A DNA stretch of 64,000 nt, taken from positions 1,302,001-1,366,000 of the forward strand of contig NZ_CP012196.1 of NCBI RefSeq assembly GCF_001190745.1, written 5' to 3'. Under the pieces are notes generated by a model, which searched no databases, was not told the DNA's origin, and saw only the letters and a list, made by a program, of their open reading frames with translations. Source of the DNA: Campylobacter gracilis (lineage in GTDB: Bacteria > Campylobacterota > Campylobacteria > Campylobacterales > Campylobacteraceae). Position numbers and translations under genes: made by a program. Below, one piece after another: positions 1 to 8,520 of this stretch. Each line of letters starts with the position of its first letter. Position 1 is the first letter of the stretch.

Positions 1-1
1 C

Positions 2-688
2 GGCACGATCATAATCGAGCCGATCGCTGGAAATATGGGCTTGGTGCCGGCGGATCCCGAATTTTTAACCGAGCTTCGCGCGCTGTGCGACGAGAAAAAG
101 ATCGTATTGATAATCGACGAGGTAATGAGCGGCTTTCGCGCGAGCGAGCTGGGCAGCTACGGTATCTACGGCGTCCGCGGCGATCTGGTGACCTTCGGCA
201 AGGTCATCGGCGGCGGTATGAGCGTGGCGGCGTTTGCAGGCAAGCGCGAAATCATGGATATGATAAGCCCGCTAGGAGCGGTATATCAAGCAGGCACGCT
301 AAGCGGAAATCCCGTCGCAATGGCTGCGGGCATCGCTAGCCTAAGTAAAATTTACGCTAGCAGCGACCTTTACGAAAGGCTCGGCGAGCTTGCCCGTAGG
401 CTTACGGACGGGCTTTGCGCCATAGCGCGGCATCGCGGCATCGCGCTGCAAACCGCCTGCGTAGGCTCGATGTTCGGCTACTTTTTTGCAGACGAAGAGG
501 TGCGCGACTATGACGGTGCTTTGCGGGCAGACACCGCGCGCTTTGCGAAATTTCACGGCGAGATGATTAAGCGCGGCGTATTTTTGGCGCCTAGTCAGTT
601 TGAGACGGGCTTTATCTGCGCCACGATGAACGAAACGCAGATCGACTTTGCGCTAAATGCCGCAGACGAAGCGATGGCGGCGCTTTAG
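2..688 (+). CDS. hemL: Glutamate-1-semialdehyde 2,1-aminomutase, C-terminal part
   Basis: This PLP enzyme converts glutamate-1-semialdehyde to 5-aminolevulinate, the C5-route precursor of haem, in the cytosol. The frame is open from the first bases of the window and reads [10 protein letters not shown], so the gene starts upstream and 228 residues are visible. [10 protein letters not shown] carries the PLP-contacting aspartate, and [13 protein letters not shown] carries the Schiff-base lysine. The family is about 430 residues, so roughly the C-terminal half is here. The gene is followed after 31 bp by an AtpI-like membrane gene, as in C. jejuni. Identification is firm; only the 5' end is missing. 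Confidence 0.95.
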   Translation, partial: GTIIIEPIAGNMGLVPADPEFLTELRALCDEKKIVLIIDEVMSGFRASELGSYGIYGVRGDLVTFGKVIGGGMSVAAFAGKREIMDMISPLGAVYQAGTLSGNPVAMAAGIASLSKIYASSDLYERLGELARRLTDGLCAIARHRGIALQTACVGSMFGYFFADEEVRDYDGALRADTARFAKFHGEMIKRGVFLAPSQFETGFICATMNETQIDFALNAADEAMAAL

Positions 689-719
689 GGGCTGCATTTT
701 AAAATTTTACGGATTTTAG

Positions 720-1019
720 ATGAGAGTAACGAAAAATTTAAACAAAATCGTAAAGGGCGCCTGCGACATCAGCCTAGGCATCTCGATCGTCGTAGCGATC
801 GGCATCGGCGTAGCGATCGGGCTTGGGCTGCGGCACCTCACGGGCTCGCTGCTTTTATTATGGCTCGGCATCGCTATCGGCATCGCGGCGGCGTTTTTGA
901 ACGTTTACCGCGCGTGCAAGGCGCTAAACTCGAGCCTAAAGGAGCTTGAGGACGATCCGAAATACAAGGCGGATCCGAAAAATTTTGACGACGACGATGA
1001 ATGGGATGAGCGAGATTGA
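720..1019 (+). CDS. AtpZ/AtpI-like small membrane protein
   Basis: A 99-residue protein with two hydrophobic segments (about residues 18-40 and 43-65), the first rich in glycine and isoleucine, and an acidic tail (DDPKYKAD, then DDDDE). Size, two-helix layout and position right after hemL match the AtpZ/AtpI-type protein of Campylobacter. In other bacteria AtpI helps assemble or stabilise the ATP synthase c-ring; whether this one does so is inference. The stop overlaps the TTG start of the next gene, which suggests co-translation. Confidence 0.7.
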   Translation: MRVTKNLNKIVKGACDISLGISIVVAIGIGVAIGLGLRHLTGSLLLLWLGIAIGIAAAFLNVYRACKALNSSLKELEDDPKYKADPKNFDDDDEWDERD

Positions 1020-2260
1020 ATAGGCGATTTTTGCTCATATACTGCGCGCTAAATGCGGCGTTTGCCCTGCTCGGGCTGGCGCTTTGCGGCTCAGGATTTT
1101 TCGGCACGGGCTCTTTCGGCGTGCAGGCGCTTGCGTGGCTTCTTAGCTTGGAGGCTGGATTTTTAGGCGCATTCGGTGCGGTATATTTTTCGTTTCGCGC
1201 TTACCGCAACAAAATAGAAGATGAGCTCAGAGCCGGCAAATACGATGAAATTTTACGGCAAAGCCCTAAAAATTCCTCCGATTTTATAAGCGGCAAAACT
1301 TCCGCAAACGATACGAATTCCGCAAGCTGCGGCGGCGAAAACCGAGGCGGCACAGGCGGCAGCGATGAAATTTCATACAGCGAAGTTTACGGCGGCGAAA
1401 TTTTAAAAAGCGAAAGCTTTAGGGGCGTAAATTTAGGCGCGGAAATTTCAAATGCTCAAAATTCCAAAGGCGCAGTAAATTTCACGAGCGGCGATAGCTG
1501 CGTCGAAAACGATGATAGCCACGCCCTGTACGATGAAACCGCCGCCGAGTGTGCCGCAAACTCCGCCGCCAATATAAATTTTACTCACAGCTCGAATTTA
1601 GACGCCGAGTGCGACAAAATCGCTACCGGCGAGTGCGATATAAATTCCACCGAGAGCAGCCGTGACGAAACCTCTGCTTGCGGCATAACCGCTCTGGAAC
1701 ACACCGCCGCCGATAAATTTAACATGAAAGATGGCGCGACTTGTAGCGACTCATACGGCGGCATAAACGACGAGGCTAGCGATAGTTCGCAAGGCGGCAT
1801 AGGCGCGCGTTGCGGCGACTTAAAAAATGTAGCGAGCAGCGATCTGGGCGGCGGCTTAGATAGCAGCGAGCGGAGCGACGGCGCAGATCGCAGCAATCAT
1901 AGCGATGGCACAGATAGCGGCAATCGTGGCGGCGATGTAGATAGCGGCAAGCCGGGCGACGGTACGAGCGATTTTGGAGGTGGGATTGACGGCCCGCGCG
2001 ACGGATCAAATGATGATTTCGACGGCGCGGACGGCAGCATTGATGGTTGGGATGATGAGTGCGAGAGGGGCGAGGTTCGGAGCAACTTTGCGGGGGCGTT
2101 TTTCTCTCCGTTTAAAATTTTGTCCTACGCGGCGCTCGTGGCGGCGATCTACCTGCTTGCCAAGCTGTCCTTGCTAAACCCGCTAGCGATTATCTTGGGC
2201 GTTGCGATCATTCCTCTGGGCACGATGATCGTTGCCTTCGCTGACAAAGACGCGCGCTAA
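1016..2260 (+). CDS. Membrane protein with a long low-complexity insert
   Basis: A 414-residue protein of unknown function with a TTG start overlapping the previous stop. Two membrane helices lie near the N-terminus (about 5-25 and 32-55), and a hydrophobic pair lies near the C-terminus (about 365-405). Between them are about 280 residues dominated by Gly, Ser, Asp and Asn, with runs such as GGGLDSSERSDGADRSNHSD. The underlying DNA is a degenerate repeat of GGCG/AGCGA words. The ends look like an ordinary small four-helix membrane protein; the insert is probably a disordered expansion specific to this lineage. The reading frame stays open through the insert, so I treat it as a real gene. Confidence 0.6.
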   Translation: MNRRFLLIYCALNAAFALLGLALCGSGFFGTGSFGVQALAWLLSLEAGFLGAFGAVYFSFRAYRNKIEDELRAGKYDEILRQSPKNSSDFISGKTSANDTNSASCGGENRGGTGGSDEISYSEVYGGEILKSESFRGVNLGAEISNAQNSKGAVNFTSGDSCVENDDSHALYDETAAECAANSAANINFTHSSNLDAECDKIATGECDINSTESSRDETSACGITALEHTAADKFNMKDGATCSDSYGGINDEASDSSQGGIGARCGDLKNVASSDLGGGLDSSERSDGADRSNHSDGTDSGNRGGDVDSGKPGDGTSDFGGGIDGPRDGSNDDFDGADGSIDGWDDECERGEVRSNFAGAFFSPFKILSYAALVAAIYLLAKLSLLNPLAIILGVAIIPLGTMIVAFADKDAR

Positions 2261-2612
2261 ACTCAAACGGCGCGAGTGGACGCTTTAAATTTTAAAATTT
2301 AGCTTCAGCGGGATTGAGCGCAGATCGGCGCAGGATAAAATCGCGGCGATGCCTGCCACCGCGAGCCATACCACGGACACCGCGCGTTTCAGCACGCACT
2401 CGGGCGCGCTAAATTTATAAAATTTGCGCCGCACATCTTTGAACTTCTGCGTAAATTCAGATCAACGCGGCGAGCCGTAGAAATTCTACGCAGCATTTAA
2501 GCGCGTAATTCTAAAATTAAATTTAACCGCCGCGAATTGCAATTCAGCGCGAAATCCTTATCTATATTTAATTAAATTTTAGCTACCATTACGCAAAATT
2601 TGAGGAAAAATT
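2261..2612. other. Intergenic region with a possible minus-strand small ORF
   Basis: A gap of 352 bp before pyrD. On the minus strand a GTG-initiated frame at 2434-2285 encodes 49 residues with one hydrophobic stretch (VSVVWLAVAGIAAILS). It has no convincing ribosome binding site and may be a membrane-protein remnant or chance. The rest is AAATTT-rich sequence. The pyrD ribosome binding site GAGGAAAA lies at the right edge. Confidence 0.25.
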
Positions 2613-4259
2613 ATGAATTACGATACCTTGAAAAAAATCTTTTTTCGATTTGATCCCGAAACCGCTCACAAGATCGCAGAATTCGGACTTCGCGCGCTCT
2701 ATGCGACTCCGGGCGGGCTTGAGGCTTTGGCAAAATTCGGCGTTTATAAAGATGAAATTTTAACTCAAAATATATGGAATTTAAGCTTCGATAATCCAGT
2801 AGGTATCGCGGGCGGCTTCGACAAAAACGCCACGATGATCGCGCCGCTGGCCGCTCTTGGCTTCGGACACATCGATTTTGGCACCTTTACGCCGCGTCCT
2901 CAAAGCGGCAACGAAAAGCCGCGACTTTTTCGCCTCGTTAGCGAGCAGAGCATTCAAAACGCGATGGGTTTTAACAACGAAGGTGCCGATGTTATCGAGC
3001 GTCGCGTGCGAAAAATTTATCCTTTTAAAATCCCGATCGCCGCAAATATCGGCAAAAATAAGGCCACTTCGAACGAGGACGCGCTAAGCGATTACGAAGC
3101 CTTGGGTCGTAAATTTAACGGGCTGTGCGATTTTTTCATCATCAACGTAAGCTCGCCGAACACCCCAAATCTGCGTGCTTTGCAAGAAAATAGCTTCATA
3201 AGCGAGCTAATCGGAGCGATGAAAAAAATCACGAACAGGCCGCTCGTCTTAAAGCTGGCGCCCGATATGAGCGCGGATCAGGCGATCGCGCTGTGCGAGT
3301 GCGCGGTGCAAAGCGGCGCAAGCGGCATCATCATAAACAACACGAGCGTCGATTATTCGCTAAGCCCCAATGCTAGGGACTTTGGCGGCTTAAGCGGCAG
3401 GGTGATTACCGAAAAATCGCGCGAGCTTTTCGCACAGGTCGCTCGAGAGCTCTTCGGCCGCACGATCCTAATCAGCTGCGGCGGCATAGACAGCGCGCAG
3501 GAGGCCTATGAGCGCATCAAATCGGGCGCGAGCCTGGTTCAAATTTTTACCGCCTTTATCTTCAAAGGCCCGTTCGTCGCAAAATCGATCAACGAGGGGC
3601 TCGCGAAGCTTCTGCGCGCAGACGGCTTTAATAGCATCGGCGAGGCGGTCGGAGTAAATTTAAAAGATCGCGCAGGCGAAGGATACGGCATCAGAAATGA
3701 TCAGACCGAAAATCGTGGCGACGGCGCGGATTTACGCGCTTGCGAAGACAAAGAGGCGGAAGCTAAAACGGATGAAATTTCAAAAACTACCTCCAAAAGC
3801 GACGTAAGCTCCAAACGCGGTAAAATTTCAAAGGACGTTACGCAAAAAGACGCCGCGCAGAAGGATACTCCGCAGGATAATGACGACGTGCAAGATAACG
3901 CCTCACAGAAGAAAGACGCCGATGCAAAAAATCTCTCGAAAAGCAGCGCAAAGAGCGAGAATTTAGAGGCCAAAAAAGCAAAGCAAAGCGGCACGGCGAG
4001 CAAAGCTGCCAAAAGCAAAACCGCAACTAATGCCGCACCAAAAAACGGCATAGAAAGTAAAAATTCTAAAACGAAAGCCGCGCCAAAAAGCAGCGCGGAA
4101 AGCAAAAGCTCCAAAGCTAAAAACGTAAAACGAAGTAGCGCCAAAACTAAAAAAGCTGAGGTAAAAGAGGCTAAAGAACTTAAAGAAACCAGAGAAGCGA
4201 GCGGCTCCCAAGACGCGGAGCAAAACTCAAGCAAAAAACGAAAGGCGAAAAAAGATTAA
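2613..4259 (+). CDS. pyrD: Dihydroorotate dehydrogenase (quinone), with a lysine-rich C-terminal extension
   Basis: Class 2 DHODH oxidises dihydroorotate to orotate at the inner membrane with FMN and quinone, the fourth step of UMP synthesis. Residues 1-350 are canonical: DNPVGIAGGFDKNA near the start of the barrel, FGTFTPRPQSGNEKPR, the catalytic-loop region INVSSPNTPNLR, and the FMN-phosphate site ISCGGIDSAQEAYERI. The usual length is about 350 residues; this protein continues for about 200 more, built almost only of Lys, Ala, Ser, Asp and Glu (for example SAKSENLEAKKAKQSG). The frame is uninterrupted and its TAA overlaps the next ATG by one base. The tail resembles histone-H1-like disordered tails; its role is unknown. 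Confidence 0.93.
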   Translation: MNYDTLKKIFFRFDPETAHKIAEFGLRALYATPGGLEALAKFGVYKDEILTQNIWNLSFDNPVGIAGGFDKNATMIAPLAALGFGHIDFGTFTPRPQSGNEKPRLFRLVSEQSIQNAMGFNNEGADVIERRVRKIYPFKIPIAANIGKNKATSNEDALSDYEALGRKFNGLCDFFIINVSSPNTPNLRALQENSFISELIGAMKKITNRPLVLKLAPDMSADQAIALCECAVQSGASGIIINNTSVDYSLSPNARDFGGLSGRVITEKSRELFAQVARELFGRTILISCGGIDSAQEAYERIKSGASLVQIFTAFIFKGPFVAKSINEGLAKLLRADGFNSIGEAVGVNLKDRAGEGYGIRNDQTENRGDGADLRACEDKEAEAKTDEISKTTSKSDVSSKRGKISKDVTQKDAAQKDTPQDNDDVQDNASQKKDADAKNLSKSSAKSENLEAKKAKQSGTASKAAKSKTATNAAPKNGIESKNSKTKAAPKSSAESKSSKAKNVKRSSAKTKKAEVKEAKELKETREASGSQDAEQNSSKKRKAKKD

Positions 4260-5512
4260 TGTTTCCGAAATTTAAGAAAATCACGCTGCAAAATGGGCTT
4301 CAAATTTATCACATCCCGATGAATAAAGGCAGCGGCGTCATCAGCGTGGATGTGTTTTACAACGTCGGCTCGCGCGACGAGACGATGGGCAAAAGCGGCA
4401 TCGCACACATGCTGGAGCATCTAAATTTTAAATCCACAAAAAATCGCAAGGCGGGCGAGTTCGACGCGATCGTAAAGGGATTCGGCGGCGTAAATAACGC
4501 AAGCACGGGCTTTGATTACACGCACTACTTCATCAAGTGTGCGAGCTCAAATTTAGAGGTCTGCTTGGATCTTTACGCCGACATAATGCAAAACTTGAGC
4601 CTCAAAGACAAAGAATTTCAGCCCGAGCGCAAGGTCGTGCTTGAAGAGCGGCTGTGGCGCACCGATAACGATCCGTTCGGATACCTATTTTTCAGGCTCT
4701 ACAACGCCGCGTTTTTGTACCACCCGTACCACTGGACGCCGATAGGCTTTCGCAAGGACATCGAAAACTGGAGTATCAAAGATATCAAGGAATTTCACGC
4801 TAAATTTTATCAGCCGCAAAACGCCGTGCTGCTGATCACCGGCGACATCGGCGAAAAAGCGGCGTTTGATGCGGCCAAAAAATACTTCGCTCCGGTAAAA
4901 AACGAGAGTGAAATTCCGCGCCTTCACTGCACCGAGCCAGCGCAAGACGGCGAGAAGCTTAGCGTTATTTACAAAAGCAGCGAAGCGCAGATCGTGGCGG
5001 TCGCCTTTAAAATTCCGCCGTTTAACCACGCCGACGCCGCGGCAATCAAAGCGATGGATATATATCTTAGCGGCGGCAAGAGCTCGCTTTTACAGCGCGT
5101 GCTGGTCGATGAGAAAAAGCTCGCCAATCAGATCAACATCTACGATATGAGCGGTAAGGATGAGAATTTATTTATAGTCTTTGCCGTTTGCAACCAAGGC
5201 GTAAGCGGCGAGGCGCTGAGGAGTGAAATTTTAGCGCTGATCGAAAAAGCTAAAAAATCTAAAATAAGCGATGACGATATGTTAAAGATCAAAAACACCC
5301 TAAGTAGCGATCTGATCTACTCCCTCGACAGCGCTAGCAAGGTAGCGCAGATGTACGGCAGCTACATCGTCCGCGGCGATCTGGACGCGCTATTTAAGCT
5401 GGAGCGCGAGATCAAAAGTCTAGATAAAAACGCGGTTAAAAAAGCGATGAAAACCTATCTAAGCCTTAAAAGCTCCACGAGCATTATCTTACGAAAGGAA
5501 AACGATGAATAA
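4259..5512 (+). CDS. M16 family zinc peptidase
   Basis: A 417-residue insulinase/processing-peptidase family protein. The inverted zinc motif HxxEH is visible as HMLEH at about residues 50-54, with the downstream glutamate expected in the VVLEERLWR segment. The C-terminal half is the inactive M16 fold with GGKSSLLQRVLVDEKKLA, a typical family stretch. No signal peptide is evident, so it is probably cytosolic or peripheral. It sits between pyrD and dapA as in C. jejuni (Cj0804-0806 order), starting at an ATG that overlaps the pyrD stop and ending 8 bp inside dapA. The substrate is unknown. Confidence 0.88.
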   Translation: MFPKFKKITLQNGLQIYHIPMNKGSGVISVDVFYNVGSRDETMGKSGIAHMLEHLNFKSTKNRKAGEFDAIVKGFGGVNNASTGFDYTHYFIKCASSNLEVCLDLYADIMQNLSLKDKEFQPERKVVLEERLWRTDNDPFGYLFFRLYNAAFLYHPYHWTPIGFRKDIENWSIKDIKEFHAKFYQPQNAVLLITGDIGEKAAFDAAKKYFAPVKNESEIPRLHCTEPAQDGEKLSVIYKSSEAQIVAVAFKIPPFNHADAAAIKAMDIYLSGGKSSLLQRVLVDEKKLANQINIYDMSGKDENLFIVFAVCNQGVSGEALRSEILALIEKAKKSKISDDDMLKIKNTLSSDLIYSLDSASKVAQMYGSYIVRGDLDALFKLEREIKSLDKNAVKKAMKTYLSLKSSTSIILRKENDE

Positions 5513-6401
5513 AAATGTCATAATCGGCTCTATGACGGCGCTGATCACGCCTTTTAAAGAGGGCAAACTGGACGAGCAGACCTACTCCAAGCTCATCAAA
5601 AGACAGATCGCAAACGGCATAAGCGCGGTCGTACCCGTAGGCACCACGGGCGAGAGCGCGACGCTGACGCACGACGAGCACCGCGTCTGTATCGAAATCG
5701 CCGTAGATGCGTGCAAGGGCACGGACGTCAAGGTGCTAGCGGGCGCGGGCAGCAACGCAACTCATGAAGCGATCGGGCTAGCGCAGTTTGCACAGGCTCA
5801 CGGCGCGGACGGAATTTTATCCGTAGCGCCCTACTACAACAAACCCACTCAAAAGGGGCTCTATCTGCACTACAAGGCGATCGCGAGCTCGGTAGATCTG
5901 CCCGTGCTGCTATATAACGTCCCGGGACGCACCGGCTGCGACATCGCCGCAGATACGATCATCAAGCTTTTTAACGACTGCGAGAACATCTACGGCGTCA
6001 AAGAAGCTAGCGGCAGCATCGATAAATGCGTCGATCTGCTCGCGCACGAGCCGCGCCTTAGCGTGCTTAGCGGCGAGGATGCGATCAACTATCCGATCCT
6101 AAGTAACGGCGGCAAGGGCGTGATCTCGGTCACTGCAAATTTACTGCCCGATTACACGGCAAAGCTAACGAAATTTGCGTTGCAAAATGAGTTTTTAAAA
6201 GCCAAGCAGATCAACGACGATCTCTACGCGATCAATAAAATTTTATTCTGCGAGAGCAATCCGATCCCGATCAAAGCAGCGATGTATATCGCGGGCCTCG
6301 CGCCGAGTTTAGAGTACCGCTTGCCGCTTTGCGAGCCGAGCGCGGAAAATCTCAAAAAAATAGAAAACGTAATGAAACAATACACTATCAAAGGATTTTA
6401 A
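5505..6401 (+). CDS. dapA: 4-hydroxy-tetrahydrodipicolinate synthase
   Basis: Condenses pyruvate with aspartate semialdehyde, the first committed step of diaminopimelate/lysine synthesis. At 298 residues it has the family length. Visible motifs: GTTGESATL (substrate loop), the catalytic tyrosine in LLYNVPGRTG, and the Schiff-base lysine in YGVKEASG at about residue 166. The ATG lies inside the end of the M16 gene behind GAAAGGA, and the TAA abuts the next gene's TTG start, so the operon is tightly coupled. Confidence 0.96.
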   Translation: MNKNVIIGSMTALITPFKEGKLDEQTYSKLIKRQIANGISAVVPVGTTGESATLTHDEHRVCIEIAVDACKGTDVKVLAGAGSNATHEAIGLAQFAQAHGADGILSVAPYYNKPTQKGLYLHYKAIASSVDLPVLLYNVPGRTGCDIAADTIIKLFNDCENIYGVKEASGSIDKCVDLLAHEPRLSVLSGEDAINYPILSNGGKGVISVTANLLPDYTAKLTKFALQNEFLKAKQINDDLYAINKILFCESNPIPIKAAMYIAGLAPSLEYRLPLCEPSAENLKKIENVMKQYTIKGF

Positions 6402-7181
6402 TTGACGAACGAATTTAAAGGAAAAACGCTAGTTATCAGCGGCGGCACGAGAGGCATAGGCAGGGCGATAGTTTTGGAATTCGCAGCTGCGGGAGCAAAT
6501 ATCGCTTTTACGTATAATTCCAACGAGGAGCTGGCGACTTCGCAAGCAGCCGATCTTGAGAAGGCTTACGGCATCAAGGCGCGCGCTTATGCGCTCAATA
6601 TCTTGGAGCCCGAGACCTATAAGGAACTCTTTACCAAGATCGACGAGGATTTTGCGCGAGTGGATTTTTTCATCTCAAACGCTATCATCTCGGGTCGCGC
6701 GGTCGCAGGCGGATACACTAAATTTATGAGGCTAAAGCCGCGCGGCATTAATAATATCTTTACCGCAACCGTAAATGCCTTCGTCGTGGGCGCGCAAGAA
6801 GCCGCAAAACGCATGGAGGCGGTAGGCGGCGGCTCGATCATCTCGCTTAGCTCCACGGGAAATTTAGTCTATATCGAAAACTACGCGGGTCACGGCACGG
6901 CGAAAGCCGCAGTTGAAGCGATGGCACGCTACGCCGCAACCGAGCTAGGAGAGAAAAATATCCGCGTAAACGTAGTAAGCGGCGGCCCGATAGAGACGGA
7001 CGCGCTTAGGGCCTTTACGAACTACGAAGAGGTGCGCGACAAGACCGCCGAGCTTAGCCCGCTAGGACGCATGGGGCAGCCGGAGGATTTGGCGGGAGCA
7101 TGTTTATTTCTATGCTCGAGCAAGGCTAGCTGGGTAACGGGGCACACCTTCATCGTCGACGGCGGAACGACCTTTAAATAA
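6402..7181 (+). CDS. Short-chain dehydrogenase/reductase (FabI/FabL-like)
   Basis: A 259-residue NAD(P)-dependent SDR. Evidence: GGTRGIGRAI near the N-terminus (nucleotide binding), the catalytic-Ser region SLSSTGN, YAGHGTAKAA with the Tyr-x-x-x-Lys pattern altered in spacing, and the C-terminal GWVTGHTFIVDGG-type signature. The TTG start directly follows the dapA stop; the gene corresponds by position to Cj0807 of C. jejuni. The Lys of AKAAVEAM fits the active site. It could be an enoyl-ACP reductase of FabL type, but the substrate cannot be read from sequence. Confidence 0.85.
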   Translation: MTNEFKGKTLVISGGTRGIGRAIVLEFAAAGANIAFTYNSNEELATSQAADLEKAYGIKARAYALNILEPETYKELFTKIDEDFARVDFFISNAIISGRAVAGGYTKFMRLKPRGINNIFTATVNAFVVGAQEAAKRMEAVGGGSIISLSSTGNLVYIENYAGHGTAKAAVEAMARYAATELGEKNIRVNVVSGGPIETDALRAFTNYEEVRDKTAELSPLGRMGQPEDLAGACLFLCSSKASWVTGHTFIVDGGTTFK

Positions 7182-7735
7182 TGCTAAATTTACCCAATAT
7201 TTTAGCGAGCTTTCGCGTTGCGCTGGCGCCGTTGTTTTTTTGGCTGATCTTACTAGCCGGCCGTGCAAACGGCGGTATGGTGGGCTCTGTGCACGTCAGC
7301 TGGATCGATTATTTTGCCGCGTTCGTATTTGTCATCGCCTCCGTCACGGACTTTTTTGACGGATACATCGCGCGCTCTTGGAACCAGAAGACCAAACTAG
7401 GCGCCATTATCGATCCGCTTGCCGATAAGATGCTGACGCTTGCGGGCTTTTTGGGGCTTATGTTTATCGGGCGCGCTAGTCCGTGGGCGATCTACCTGAT
7501 CCTAATCCGCGAGTTTTTCATCACTGGCCTTCGCGTGGCGATGGCGGGCGACGGCGTAGAGGTCGCCGCGTCGATGGCTGGTAAGGTAAAAACGGTCTTT
7601 CAAATGATCGCTATCGGCTGGCTAACGATGCAGTGGCCATATGCAAACGCCCTACTCTGGATCGCAGTTGCGCTGACGCTATATTCGGGTTTTGAATACG
7701 TCGCGGCGTATGCGAAGGCGACAAAAAAGAGTTAG
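7181..7735 (+). CDS. pgsA: CDP-diacylglycerol-glycerol-3-phosphate 3-phosphatidyltransferase
   Basis: Makes phosphatidylglycerophosphate in the inner membrane, the committed step to phosphatidylglycerol and cardiolipin. The CDP-alcohol phosphotransferase signature is complete: DFFDGYIAR followed by GAIIDPLADK. There are four or five hydrophobic helices in 184 residues, the normal family size. The ATG overlaps the SDR stop by one base, making it the last gene of the pyrD operon. Confidence 0.95.
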   Translation: MLNLPNILASFRVALAPLFFWLILLAGRANGGMVGSVHVSWIDYFAAFVFVIASVTDFFDGYIARSWNQKTKLGAIIDPLADKMLTLAGFLGLMFIGRASPWAIYLILIREFFITGLRVAMAGDGVEVAASMAGKVKTVFQMIAIGWLTMQWPYANALLWIAVALTLYSGFEYVAAYAKATKKS

Positions 7736-7749
7736 AATTTAGGCTATAT

Positions 7750-7926
7750 ATGGCTTTCGTAGTTGAAGAAAAAATTGGCGAAGAAAATGCGAGAAAATAT
7801 AATCTCGACAAAGTTCAAAAGGATATTAGAAATAAAATTTTCAAATGCGATTGTCTCTTTGCCGTAAAAAAACAATGGATAACTGGCTACAGAGCTTCAT
7901 CGCAAGACGCTAGAACCCGCGCTTAA
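7750..7926 (+). pseudogene. N-terminal remnant of the MAFV immunity-like family
   Basis: A 58-codon frame begins MAFVVEEKIGEENARKYNLD and reaches QWITG, then ends in an unrelated tail and a stop. The start matches the beginning of the paralogues at 50055-51521 and 62999-63451 (MAFV, then E-[ED]-x-x-[KR]-KY-[DNG]-L, then the W-I position). The IDR/K, GDPRD and C-terminal parts are missing, so this is a truncated copy. It lies alone behind pgsA, far from the other copies, suggesting that a cassette was once inserted here and lost. Confidence 0.55.
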
Positions 7927-8520
7927 AGTGGGTTTTAGCGATAGAATTTCAGCGTAAAATTTCACCTATTTTAGTAGCGCGGAATTTTAAAATTTCACGT
8001 TCAAATTTTACCGATAAATTTCCTAAACGCTTAATCCGTGCACGTACGGTCGCGTGCTAAGCCTATAAAATTTGAAAGATAAAAATTCCGCCACACAAAA
8101 TTTCACGGCGTAAAATTTCGTTTAAACCGTCGCGCAAAATTTCAGGGCGGCGCGGCAGTGTTTTAAAACACGATGGAATTTCAAAGCGCGACAAAATTTT
8201 AGAGCATTACGACTTGTCAAAACATAATGAAATTTTAAAGCATAGCGACAGTTCAAAGCACAAAGCTCCGTGCAGCTAAATTTTATAACTCGCTCTACAA
8301 AATCTCGCGGTAAAATTTCGCTTTTAAATTTTAAATTCCTCACGCCGATCGTCCGCCTGCGCGCCCTTAATTTAGCTAAATTTATAGCTCGAAACGGCGG
8401 TGAGCTAAGCTCAAAGCTAACCAAGTTTAAAAAAGCGAGCCAAGGCTTTAAACGGCAATCTAAGCTTAAAATTTACAAAATCATAGTAAGCTTAGCCCAT
8501 TTTTTACAAAGGTCTGAAAT
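7927..8520. other. Intergenic region without a supported gene
   Basis: About 590 bp between the remnant and rseP. It is packed with AAATTT/GAATTT words separated by short GC-rich pieces. Frames on both strands have biased, repetitive composition and no ribosome binding sites. No RNA gene was recognised. Confidence 0.6.

Noticed and set aside
3701-4234. Long open frame on the minus strand opposite the PyrD tail
   Set aside because: It is Leu/Ala/Phe-rich only because it is the complement of Lys/Ala/Ser codons; no ribosome site, and the plus-strand frame is continuous with pyrD.
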